Positions 1 through 6,587 of a stretch of 13,754 nucleotides of DNA are shown one piece after another. The notes beneath the pieces were generated by a model. That model searched no databases. It was not told where the DNA came from and saw nothing but the letters and a program-made list of their open reading frames with translations. Source of the DNA: Hyphomicrobiales bacterium (GTDB taxonomy: Bacteria; Pseudomonadota; Alphaproteobacteria; Rhizobiales; Xanthobacteraceae); assembly GCA_003164375.1 (NCBI GenBank), contig PLTE01000164.1:272-14025 (forward strand). Reading direction: 5' to 3'. The position numbers and the translations under genes are program-made. Numbering within the stretch: the first letter of the stretch is position 1; each line of letters opens with the position of its first letter.

Positions 1-677
1 GCGATGAAGCCGCGGCCGGCCGTCATCCCCTCGGCCCAGGTCAGCGTCAGCGCCACCGAGATATGCGCGCCGGCGATGCCGCCAAGCGCGCCGGCGAATG
101 TCAGCGCTTGGTATTGCAGCTTTTGCGGATTCAGGCCGGCGGCGAAGGCTGCCGCTGGACTCTCGCCGACGGTGCGCAGTCCAAGTCCCCAACGGGTCCG
201 GAAAATGAGCCACCAGGTAAAGAGTGAAACGGGCGCCGCCAGATAGACCAGAATGTCGTAACTCAAGAGCCGCGCGCCGACCTCGCCCGGAGCGAAACCG
301 GGCACAGGCAGCCGCGGCAGGCCGGTAATGAGCACGCCGACAAACGGCCGACCGATCAGCGCGCTCATCCCGATGCCGAAGAACATCAGGCTCAATCCTG
401 TCGCGAGCTGATTGGCGTGACGCCCGACGACCAGATAGGCGAATATCATATTGGCCGCTGCACCAGCGAGTGCGGCCGCCACGATGCCGAGATAGGGCGA
501 GCCTGTCAGCGCCGTGGCGGCAAATCCGCTTGCCGCCCCGATCAGCATGATGCCTTCCAGACCCAGATTGACGATGCCGGCGCGCTCGCCGACAACCTCG
601 CCCAGCGTGGCATACAACAGCGACGTGCCCGACATGATCGAGCCCGCGACGACGCCGACGATCAGCGCTGGGTTCAT
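1..677 (-). CDS. BMP/Nup-type ABC transporter permease 2 (partial, C-terminus off the left edge)
   Basis: Inner-membrane permease of a branched BPD_transp_2-type ABC importer, the NupQ/YufQ-like half that pairs with the neighbouring permease to import nucleosides or related compounds. Translation from the ATG at 677 starts MNPALIVGVVAGS. It carries the family hallmark GERAGIVNLGLEGIML at about residues 30-45, several hydrophobic segments, and a later EGMTAGRGFIA motif just before the edge. About 225 residues are visible; the family is usually about 300, so roughly 75 are missing. The start overlaps the stop of the upstream permease as ATGA (4 bp), which implies translational coupling and a single operon. 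The family assignment is secure. The substrate is inferred only from the BMP/Nup family and from the nucleobase-related genes nearby. Confidence 0.88.
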   Translation of the reverse strand, partial: MNPALIVGVVAGSIMSGTSLLYATLGEVVGERAGIVNLGLEGIMLIGAASGFAATALTGSPYLGIVAAALAGAAANMIFAYLVVGRHANQLATGLSLMFFGIGMSALIGRPFVGVLITGLPRLPVPGFAPGEVGARLLSYDILVYLAAPVSLFTWWLIFRTRWGLGLRTVGESPAAAFAAGLNPQKLQYQALTFAGALGGIAGAHISVALTLTWAEGMTAGRGFI

Positions 678-1714
678 CGCGCGACGCTCCCGACGCTGTG
701 GCGGCCAAGTACGATGAACAGAATGACCGCCATCAGAATATTGACGACCGCGTAAGGCACGCCCTGCGTGATCTGAAGAATATCGCCGACCGAACTGATC
801 AGTGCGAACAGAAACGACATCGTGACGATGCCCGCCGCGCTGCTGCCGGCGAGCCACGAGACCAGAAAGCCGATGAAACCGTATCCTGGCGAAAGCTCGG
901 AAACCAAGCGTCCCTGTATCGCCGTGACCTCCGCCATGCCGGCGAGGCCGGCGACGCCGCCTGCGATAAACATCACGGTCAAAATATATCGGATAATCGG
1001 TATGCCCAAACGTCGCGCCGCCTCCGGATTGCCGCCGATCGCTCGCATGTCGAGACCGATCCGCGTGCGCGTCATGACCAACCAATAGAGAACGAGCGAC
1101 GCCAATGCGTAGACCAGGCCGAAATGAACCCGCGAATGAAAGAACGTCGGCAGCCGCGCGGCTTCGACAAAGGCAGGGGATTGCGGATAGGACGCGGTTT
1201 CGGGGCTACGCCACGGCCCGAAGATGAAATAGCTCACGATCAGCGGGGCGATGTAATTCAGAAGTAGCGTCGAGATCGTCTCGTTGACGAGCCGCAACGC
1301 ACGCAACACGCCCGCGACCAGCGCCCACAAACCGCCGCCGACAAAACCGAGCAGCGTCAAGAGCGGCAAAAGAACGAATGCCGGCAGATCGGGCAAGGCG
1401 AGCGCACCCGCGGTCGCAAGCCAAGCGCCCATATAGAGCTGGCCTTCGGCGCCGACATTGATCAGCCCGATGCGGGCCGGCAGCGCCGCGGCAACCGCGG
1501 TGAGCATCAGCGGGATCATGCGCACCAGAAGCTCGGAAAAACCGTAGGCATTGCCGAACACGTAAGTGAGCGTATCGATATAGGCTTCGAGCGGGTCCTT
1601 ACCGGCGGCGACCAGCAAGGTCGCGAAGACGCCGAGCGCTGCGGCCGTCACGAACGCAAAGCCCTTGGCGCGCGCCGAAGCGCAGGCCCACAGTGTGGCG
1701 CCGTCAAGCCGCAT
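674..1714 (-). CDS. BMP/Nup-type ABC transporter permease 1
   Basis: Integral membrane permease, 346 residues, of the BPD_transp_2 family (NupP/YufP-like), forming the heteromeric channel with the permease that follows. The hallmark ARIGLINVGAEGQLYMGA lies at about residues 80-97, followed by many hydrophobic helices. A cytoplasmic loop containing RAIGGNPEAARRLGI resembles the conserved EAA-like coupling loop of this family. The chosen ATG at 1714 overlaps the end of the ATPase gene by 11 bp and the gene ends in a 4-bp ATGA overlap with the next permease, so the three genes are almost certainly one transcript. The ribosome-binding site is weak (GGA about 10 nt upstream), consistent with coupling. 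The substrate is not determined; known relatives import nucleosides, and some members of the wider family import sugars. Confidence 0.9.
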   Translation of the reverse strand: MRLDGATLWACASARAKGFAFVTAAALGVFATLLVAAGKDPLEAYIDTLTYVFGNAYGFSELLVRMIPLMLTAVAAALPARIGLINVGAEGQLYMGAWLATAGALALPDLPAFVLLPLLTLLGFVGGGLWALVAGVLRALRLVNETISTLLLNYIAPLIVSYFIFGPWRSPETASYPQSPAFVEAARLPTFFHSRVHFGLVYALASLVLYWLVMTRTRIGLDMRAIGGNPEAARRLGIPIIRYILTVMFIAGGVAGLAGMAEVTAIQGRLVSELSPGYGFIGFLVSWLAGSSAAGIVTMSFLFALISSVGDILQITQGVPYAVVNILMAVILFIVLGRHSVGSVAR

Positions 1715-3248
1715 CGGATTGTTCCGTCGCTCCGACCATCAGCGGGCCGACCAGGTCGGCGCGAAAATCCTCCGGGGTGAACTCGGCCGCGATGGCGCCG
1801 TGGAACAGCACGAGAAGCCGATCGCTCACTTCAAAGAGTTCGTCGAGATCTTCCGATATCAACAGCACCGCTGCGCCGCGGTCGCGCATGTCGCGCAACA
1901 GTGCCCGCACCATCATTGTGCTGCGGGCGTCGAGACCGCGCGTGGGATAGAGCGCGACGATCAATCGCGGCTGTTGTGCCAATTCGCGCGCCAAAACGAT
2001 GCGCTGCAGGTTGCCGCCAGATAAAGTCGCCGCGCGCGCCTCAAGATTCGGACGCGGGAATCCCAATCGCGCAAAGCTCCGGTTCATATCGGCGTCTAGT
2101 CGCCGCCAATCGACACCGAGGCCCGCGCTATACCGCTCTCCCGAACCCAGCACGAGATTTTCGCGCACCGTCAATCCCGGCACACAGGCCAGAGCAAGCG
2201 GATCGTCCGGTACGGACGCAACGCCCTTGTCGCGAACCGCCGCGACCGACCATCGCGACGCATCTTCGCCCCACAACAGCTTGATTCCGGCATCCGGCCG
2301 TTGCAGGCCGAGGATGAGGTCGCCGAATTCGCGTTGCCCGTTGCCGGATACGCCGGCGATGCCGACGATCTCGCCGGACTGCAGCTTCATCGAAATGTTG
2401 CGCAGCGGGGTTTGTCCGGCACCGCCTGAGCTCGAGACGTCGACCAATTCCAGCGCGCGAATACCCCTGTCGTGACGGCCCGCGGGATCCAACAACGGCG
2501 GCGGCAATTGCATGGGCTTGTCGCCGAACATCAGTGCCAGCAAGTCTTCCTCCTTGGCCTCGCGCCGGTCGACGACGCCCACCACGCGACCATGCCGCAT
2601 CACGGCAATCCGGTCCGCGCAGGCGAGCACCTCGCGCAGCTTGTGGGTGATCAAGACGATACCTAGCCCTTCAGCCCGTAATTCCGCCAGCGTCTCGAAC
2701 AGTCCTTCGCTCTCCTGCGGCGCCAAGACTTTGGTGGGCTCGTCGAGGATGAGCATGCGCGCACCGGCAAGAAGCTGCTTGAGGATTTCGACCTTCTGCT
2801 GATCCCCGACCGCAAGCTGGCCGGCCTGCATCCATGGATCGACCGCAAGACGGAAACGCCCGGCATAACGGCGCATGCGTTCGAGAATCTCGGCGCGCGG
2901 CACGACGGCCGGCAGATTTTTCTGAAACAGCGCCACGTTGTCGAACACGCTCAGCGCCGGAATGAGCGTGAAGTTTTGAAACACCATGCCGATGCCGAGC
3001 GCGCGGGCATCGCGCGGCGACGCGATTTCGACCTGTCGGCCGTTCACGAAGATCTCGCCGGCGTCGGGCGTATAGTAGCCGTAAAGGATCTTAGCGAGCG
3101 TGCTTTTGCCGGCACCGTTCTCGCCGAGCAGCGCCAACACCTCGCCGCCGCGCACGCTGAAATCGGAGATCTCGTTGGCAACCAGCGCGCCAAACCGCTT
3201 GACGATACCTTTCGCTTCGAGAAGCGGCGTTTCGCCCTCGGCGGTCAT
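1704..3248 (-). CDS. BMP/Nup-type ABC transporter ATPase with two fused nucleotide-binding domains
   Basis: Cytoplasmic ATPase energising the importer, 514 residues, the normal size for the RbsA/NupO/YufO class. Domain 1: Walker A GENGAGKST (42-50), Q-loop Q91, signature region LAVGDQQ (145-151), Walker B LILDEP (166-171), H-loop H202. Domain 2: degenerate P-loop GVSGNGQR (299-306) with no Lys-Ser/Thr, intact signature LSGGN (409-413), and a Walker B region reading IVALYPTRGLD (430-440) with no acidic pair. Degenerate second sites are usual in this class. The start is placed at the ATG at 3248 (MTAEGETPLL), with GGTGGGG just upstream and the ABC domain beginning shortly after. The frame stays open upstream to 3434, and an ATG at 3296 is possible, but the extra residues look non-coding and come from 15-bp repeats. 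It is the first gene of the operon and diverges from the LysR gene. Confidence 0.9.
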   Translation of the reverse strand: MTAEGETPLLEAKGIVKRFGALVANEISDFSVRGGEVLALLGENGAGKSTLAKILYGYYTPDAGEIFVNGRQVEIASPRDARALGIGMVFQNFTLIPALSVFDNVALFQKNLPAVVPRAEILERMRRYAGRFRLAVDPWMQAGQLAVGDQQKVEILKQLLAGARMLILDEPTKVLAPQESEGLFETLAELRAEGLGIVLITHKLREVLACADRIAVMRHGRVVGVVDRREAKEEDLLALMFGDKPMQLPPPLLDPAGRHDRGIRALELVDVSSSGGAGQTPLRNISMKLQSGEIVGIAGVSGNGQREFGDLILGLQRPDAGIKLLWGEDASRWSVAAVRDKGVASVPDDPLALACVPGLTVRENLVLGSGERYSAGLGVDWRRLDADMNRSFARLGFPRPNLEARAATLSGGNLQRIVLARELAQQPRLIVALYPTRGLDARSTMMVRALLRDMRDRGAAVLLISEDLDELFEVSDRLLVLFHGAIAAEFTPEDFRADLVGPLMVGATEQSDAA

Positions 3249-3295
3249 GGCCCCACCGGCGCGGCCTTGAGCCCGCTTCGCATCGGCGGCACGCA

Positions 3296-3330
3296 TTTTG
3301 ACGGCAAGCCTTTTGACGGCATGTATTTTG
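3296..3330. repeat. 15-bp-period direct repeat upstream of the ABC operon
   Basis: TTTTGACGGCA occurs at 3296-3306 and exactly again at 3311-3321. A shorter TTTTG follows at 3326-3330, again 15 bp later. The repeat lies 48-82 bp before the ATPase start codon, in its promoter or leader. It explains the pentapeptide-repetitive translations seen in several frames there. It could be iterated regulator sites or simply a local slippage duplication. Confidence 0.7.
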
Positions 3331-3354
3331 CTTCGTGATGATAAGCACGGCCAC

Positions 3355-3371
3355 CATGCCTTGCGGGCATG
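3355..3371. repeat. Inverted repeat CATGCC-N5-GGCATG
   Basis: Perfect 6-bp arms at 3355-3360 and 3366-3371 with spacer TTGCG. It sits in the middle of the divergent region, so it may be an operator half-site pair. It is short enough to occur by chance. Confidence 0.35.
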
Positions 3372-3450
3372 ATGCGACGACGGATTTCGGCTCGCGCCCA
3401 GCATAGGAGGTCGCAAGCCATTGATCGTACTCATCTATATGCGCGGTCAC

Positions 3451-3474
3451 CCGGGGCCCTCGACCGGCCCCCGG
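3451..3474. repeat. GC-rich imperfect hairpin upstream of the LysR gene
   Basis: CCGGGGCC at 3451-3458 can pair with GGCCCCCGG at 3466-3474, leaving one bulged C and a 7-nt loop. It lies about 80 bp before the LysR start, possibly in its 5' leader. No U-tract follows on the plus strand, so it is not a standard intrinsic terminator in that direction. Confidence 0.35.
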
Positions 3475-3552
3475 AAAATGATCCGCAGCTTCGCCTCGAT
3501 ATCCGGTGCAATGATGCCGAATCACATGCCGACAGGGAAATGACAAAGTAAT

Positions 3553-4506
3553 ATGGATGTCATAGCTCAACGGAATTTGGCCGAACGAAATCTGCGATCG
3601 GTCGACCTCAACCTCTTGGTCGTGTTCGATGCGCTGATGGCGGAGCGCAACGTCACCCGGGCGGCCGAGCGCAATGGGCTCAGCCAGCCGGCGGTGAGCA
3701 AGGCACTTAACCGCTTGCGCTTCCTGTTCGACGATCCGCTGTTCGTGCGGCGCGACCGCGGTATGGAGCCGACCGCCCGGGCGCGCGAACTTGCCGGTCC
3801 GATCCACGGCGCACTGGCGGATATTTCGCGCACATTGACCTTACCTGCGGCATTCGAGCCCTCGACCGTGAAGGCAACGATCAAAATCGCGACGATCGAT
3901 CTCTACCACACCAAGCTCTTGCCATCGCTGGTCCAGCACTTGCGGCAGCACGCGCCTTACGTCGATCTGCAAGTGCGCGCCAACGACTGCTCCCATCTCC
4001 ACGAGCAGCTCGCCGCCGGCGAGATCGATATTGCCTTTGCGCCACTGGGGACCAAAACTGCCGAGCTCTGCGCGGAACCGCTTTGGAATGATCGGCTGGT
4101 CACGCTTGTCGGCAACAACAATCCGCTACGCGAGCCGCTGACCATCGAAACTTACGCCGCGGCTGCGCACCTGGTCGATGCCGGACATGTACAAGTGTCC
4201 CCCGACGGCGTCGGAACGAGTATCGTCGACGCCATCTTGACCGCGCGCGGCCTGCGCCGGCGCATTGCACTGGTGTTGCCGAACGCGGCTGGAATTCCGT
4301 TCGTTGTCGCGGCCACCGATCTGATAGCAACCCTGCCAAACCGCATCGTGAAGGGCCTGTTGCCGATGGCGAATGTACGCATCCTGACGCCGCCGCTACC
4401 GGACGTCCAAGTGTCGCCGCACATGTTCTGGCATCGCCGCATTCACGCCGACCCGCTACAGGTCTGGCTGCGCGCGGCGATCCGCGACATCGCAGCCGGC
4501 ATGTAA
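3553..4506 (+). CDS. LysR-type transcriptional regulator, NodD/LinR-like subgroup
   Basis: DNA-binding regulator, 317 residues, normal family length. The N-terminal winged helix-turn-helix includes VDLNLLVVFDALM and GLSQPAVSKALNRLR, with the recognition helix at about residues 42-56, followed by the typical DDPLFVR (60-66). The rest, from about 90, is the periplasmic-binding-protein-like effector domain. The ATG at 3553 is the first in frame and gives about 12 residues more than minimal NodD proteins; the AGGGAAA stretch about 12 nt upstream is a weak ribosome-binding site. It is divergent from the BMP-type ABC operon and convergent with the oxidoreductase gene (23-bp gap). Position suggests it controls the ABC operon and perhaps the catabolic operon, with a pathway substrate as co-inducer; this is inference. 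Confidence 0.92.
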   Translation: MDVIAQRNLAERNLRSVDLNLLVVFDALMAERNVTRAAERNGLSQPAVSKALNRLRFLFDDPLFVRRDRGMEPTARARELAGPIHGALADISRTLTLPAAFEPSTVKATIKIATIDLYHTKLLPSLVQHLRQHAPYVDLQVRANDCSHLHEQLAAGEIDIAFAPLGTKTAELCAEPLWNDRLVTLVGNNNPLREPLTIETYAAAAHLVDAGHVQVSPDGVGTSIVDAILTARGLRRRIALVLPNAAGIPFVVAATDLIATLPNRIVKGLLPMANVRILTPPLPDVQVSPHMFWHRRIHADPLQVWLRAAIRDIAAGM

Positions 4507-4529
4507 GTTGATAACGCGGCACGGCGCCT

Positions 4530-5114
4530 TCACAGTCGACGCATCGCACGCTCGACTTTCTCCATAAAAGCCATGCGCCGCGGTTCGGATGCGACATTGA
4601 GGTGATAAAGCGCGTAATAATCGGCACGCGCCGAGCCTCCCGTGAACCAGCGCAGATAGCGCTTGACGATTTTCCGCGGCGGATCGCTCATCCAAAGCGC
4701 CATGTAGCGCGGCCGGCCATAGGTGACGATGCCGATGATGCGCTTGATGTTGCGTAACGTCGGTCGGACATGCGACGGATCGCTGAGGTCAAACGCGACG
4801 CCGGGCATGATCATGCGGTCGAGAAAGCCCTTGAGCATGGCCGGGGGGCCAAAGCACCAAGTCGGGAATTGCAGGATGATCACATCGGCCGACGTGAGAC
4901 GGGCAATGTAGCTCTCGAGGCCAAGCTGGTTGCGCGCGATATCGTGGTAATGCCGACGGCCTTCTTGCGACAGCACCGGATCGAATCTTTCCGCGTAGAG
5001 ATCGAGGATGTCGACGTCGTGTCCTGCCTCCGTCAGCGCACTCAATACCTTTTTGCGGATGGCGGCATGGAAGCTTTCCGGCAACGGGTGGCAGTAGATG
5101 TAAAGGATGCGCAT
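4530..5114 (-). CDS. Flavodoxin-fold NAD(P)H dehydrogenase (quinone)/oxidoreductase
   Basis: Small soluble FMN/FAD-dependent NAD(P)H oxidoreductase of the KefF/MdaB/NQO1-like flavodoxin_2 family, 194 residues. Evidence: N-terminal strand and nucleotide-binding loop MRILYIYCHPLPESF (HPLPESF at 9-15), the strand DVIILQFP, and the family loop FPTWCFGPPAMLKGFLDR (83-100), in which the more usual TWWFG reads TWCFG. It is the last gene of the leftward series, 16 bp after the amidohydrolase, and its stop faces the LysR stop. Such enzymes reduce quinones or other electrophiles by two electrons. In this locus it could recycle electrons or protect against quinoid products, but no specific substrate can be assigned. 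No terminator is visible in the 23-bp convergent gap. Confidence 0.85.
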   Translation of the reverse strand: MRILYIYCHPLPESFHAAIRKKVLSALTEAGHDVDILDLYAERFDPVLSQEGRRHYHDIARNQLGLESYIARLTSADVIILQFPTWCFGPPAMLKGFLDRMIMPGVAFDLSDPSHVRPTLRNIKRIIGIVTYGRPRYMALWMSDPPRKIVKRYLRWFTGGSARADYYALYHLNVASEPRRMAFMEKVERAMRRL

Positions 5115-5130
5115 CGCAGACGCCTGACGG

Positions 5131-6513
5131 TTATAGATGCGCCATCGCCGGGTCGCGTACTTCCTCCCACAGTTCAGAATAGTCGGGCGCTTTGACGCGG
5201 AGGCGTTCGCCGCGATCGATGACGACCCGATCGGACTGCGTCCGGCTCACGATTTCATTGATGCTGCGCGCATTGAAGACGACGACGCGGGCCGGCGCGC
5301 CGATCGCCAAACGACCATGTCCGGATCGTTGGCCGGCAAACTCGCCGATCGCCGCCGGCGTCGCGCCGACCAAAGCCGGCACGCCGCTCAAGGGGTGATC
5401 GAGATGGATAATGCGAACCGCCTGGCGAAATGTATCGAGCACGTCGTGGTCGCCGTAGGCATAAAAGCTGTCCCGGCAATTGTCGCCGGCCGCCGCGACC
5501 GGAATGCCGCGCCGGAGCATTTCCTGCACCACGGTGACACCGCGCCAACGCGGCGTGCGGCCCTTGGTGCGATCCTGCAGGTACATGTTGACGGTCGGCA
5601 GCGTCACGATCGCGATCTCAGCCTCGGCGACGAGATCGAGCGTACGGTCAATTTCGGCCTCCGGCTGCATCGCCAGACTGCAGCAATGGCCGCACACTAC
5701 GCGGCCTTGATAACCATGTCGCATCGCGGCGCGCGCGACAAACGGCAGCGTCGCCGCCGCCGGATCGTGGGTCTCGTCGACATGCAGATCGACGTTGAGA
5801 TCGTGCCGTATCGCAAGCGAAAATACACGATCGAGCAGCGCGTCGATATTGCCGAGCGGTGCGCCGTGATTGCCTATCGATGCGCGCGTCACGCCGCCGA
5901 GCAAGCCCGATGATTGCGCAACGATCGCGGCCACCCGATCGCCGAATTCGTCCTCCAGCAAATCGATCGGGCACAAGGCGACCGCCTGCAGATCGACCCT
6001 GCCCTTCCACTCCTCGCGCATCTCCCTCAGCACCTGCCAGCTTCGCTCGGCGCTTTCATGATAGGTGTCGATATGGGTGCGGATCGCGGAGACGCCGTAG
6101 GCGTATGCGCAACGCAAACCGAAATCGATGCGGCGGCGCAAATCCGGTGCCGTCCAATTCGGGCGGTCTGCCGCCGCCGCAAGGCGGGCATTCTGGAAGG
6201 TGCCGTCGATGTTCGGACTCCGCTCGACGGTGTGGCCCTTGTCGAGATGAGTGTGGATGTCGATCAATGTCGGCCAGACCTGGCGGCCGCCGAGATCCAC
6301 ATATTCGATGTCGTCATTGTGCCCGCGTTCGGACTGCTCGACACGCGCGAGCTTGCCGCCGTCAATCAGCAAATCCGCCTTGACCACACCTTCCGCGTCG
6401 AGCGGCGCCGCCAAAGCCGCCGCATCGGCCAATAGACATGCCGGCACGCGAGCATTGGCGAGCCAATAGCGCGTTGTCATCGGCCAAACGATATCAGCAA
6501 ATTTGATTGGCAT
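5131..6513 (-). CDS. Cytosine-deaminase-like metal-dependent amidohydrolase
   Basis: TIM-barrel amidohydrolase, 460 residues, related to CodA/AtzC-type deaminases (E. coli CodA is 427). Likely metal ligands: HTH at residues 87-89 (HTHLDKG), H244 in HVDET, and D344 in GDNCRD. The likely catalytic acid is E247 and H276 lies in GHCC. The segment LPTVNMYLQDR parallels the CodA segment around NPLVNIHLQGR. Where CodA has FPQEG, with the cytosine-contacting Gln, this protein reads LCPID (180-184). The reaction is therefore hydrolytic removal of an amino or similar group from a heterocycle, but the substrate need not be cytosine. The start at 6513 is preferred because GGGAGG lies 3 nt upstream; an ATG at 6480 has no such site. 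It follows the NCS1 transporter by 74 bp, which suggests the transporter feeds it. Confidence 0.88.
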   Translation of the reverse strand: MPIKFADIVWPMTTRYWLANARVPACLLADAAALAAPLDAEGVVKADLLIDGGKLARVEQSERGHNDDIEYVDLGGRQVWPTLIDIHTHLDKGHTVERSPNIDGTFQNARLAAAADRPNWTAPDLRRRIDFGLRCAYAYGVSAIRTHIDTYHESAERSWQVLREMREEWKGRVDLQAVALCPIDLLEDEFGDRVAAIVAQSSGLLGGVTRASIGNHGAPLGNIDALLDRVFSLAIRHDLNVDLHVDETHDPAAATLPFVARAAMRHGYQGRVVCGHCCSLAMQPEAEIDRTLDLVAEAEIAIVTLPTVNMYLQDRTKGRTPRWRGVTVVQEMLRRGIPVAAAGDNCRDSFYAYGDHDVLDTFRQAVRIIHLDHPLSGVPALVGATPAAIGEFAGQRSGHGRLAIGAPARVVVFNARSINEIVSRTQSDRVVIDRGERLRVKAPDYSELWEEVRDPAMAHL

Positions 6514-6587
6514 TGGCCTCCCTATGGCGAAGCAATGTCAGGGTCCGCTTGATTACCGCAGTTTCGGTGATCGGCGCGAGGCCATCG

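Larger units (their letters stand above)
3249..3552. promoter_or_regulatory. Divergent intergenic control region between the ABC importer operon and the LysR gene
   Basis: A 304-bp gap between two divergent starts. It should hold the promoters of both transcripts. Visible structure: a 15-bp-period direct repeat at 3296-3330, a 6-bp inverted repeat at 3355-3371, and a GC-rich imperfect hairpin at 3451-3474. LysR regulators typically bind such divergent regions at T-N11-A sites, but no single convincing LysR box stands out by eye. No sure -35/-10 pair was found. The open frames across this stretch have low-complexity, repeat-derived translations and are not believed to be genes. Confidence 0.5.

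Noticed and set aside
698..1267. Long plus-strand open frame of 189 codons opposite permease 1
   Set aside because: It lies fully antisense to a permease with clear family motifs. Its translation is rich in Arg, Asp and His with no domain, typical of shadow frames in high-GC coding DNA.
3091..3807. 238-codon minus-strand frame running from within the LysR gene into the ATPase gene
   Set aside because: It overlaps two well-supported genes in other frames. The CRQKACRQNACRR-like part of its translation simply reflects the 15-bp DNA repeat.
4507..4529. Bidirectional terminator in the convergent LysR/oxidoreductase gap
   Set aside because: The 23-bp gap has no stem of useful length and no T tract.
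5137..5913. 258-codon plus-strand frame opposite the amidohydrolase
   Set aside because: Antisense to conserved metal-binding segments of a real gene; no start context or domain.
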